The notes under the pieces: model-generated
Database searches by the model: none
Seen by the model: only the letters and a program-made list of their open reading frames with translations
What the model was told of the DNA's origin: nothing
Assembly: GCA_902464115.1 (NCBI GenBank)
Contig: CABQIF010000136.1
Location: 1 to 5,137, forward strand
Direction of reading: 5' to 3'
DNA length: 5,137 nucleotides
Origin: an uncultured Ruminococcus sp.
GTDB lineage: Bacteria > Bacillota > Clostridia > Oscillospirales > Ruminococcaceae
Made by a program: the position numbers and the translations under genes
Shown: in pieces, positions 5,114 to 5,137 of the stretch
Layout of the letters: each line of letters opens with the position of its first letter
Numbering within the stretch: the first letter of the stretch is position 1

Positions 5114-5137
5114 GATTCTGATGATGGTGATTATTAC

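Overview
The window looks like chromosomal DNA from a dockerin-producing Firmicute, most likely a Ruminococcus-type gut bacterium. The evidence is a BspA-type leucine-rich-repeat protein ending in a Thr-rich linker and a dockerin, good Shine-Dalgarno and sigma-A-like signals, and moderately AT-rich DNA. The species cannot be named from the sequence alone.

Positions 1-2826 hold the 3' part of one large plus-strand gene. The reading frame is open from base 1, so the true start lies upstream of the window. The visible 941 residues run: LRR array 1 (seven 23-residue steps), a CxxC spacer, a second LRR lead-in, LRR array 2, a near-copy of the CxxC spacer, two Ig-like domains, a Thr/Lys-rich linker with seven 14-residue units, and a two-loop dockerin. 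It reads as a non-catalytic, cell-surface or cellulosome-attached binding protein built by repeated internal duplication.

Positions 2827-2986 are a compact intergenic region. It holds a strong two-tier rho-independent terminator, then an extended -10 promoter with a 17-bp spacer and a strong ribosome binding site. The two large genes are therefore separate transcription units.

Positions 2987-4567 encode a 526-residue protein of the AAA-ATPase-like plus PD-(D/E)XK nuclease family. Walker-like and nuclease motifs are intact, but the cellular role of this family is not established.

Positions 4568-5137 are poorly organised. A tandem TGACCCC heptamer and a perfect 6-bp inverted repeat follow the ATPase stop codon. 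They are followed by what may be a frameshifted remnant of the C-terminus of a GHKL (AgrC-like) histidine kinase, and by two small unrecognised ORFs of 79 and 80 codons without convincing ribosome binding sites. This looks like a recombination scar or gene graveyard rather than an operon.

I see no complete new multi-gene system. The most unusual points are the duplicated LRR/CxxC architecture with nucleotide-identical repeats, the alternating linker repeat, a Cys-substituted second dockerin loop, and the junction after the ATPase gene.
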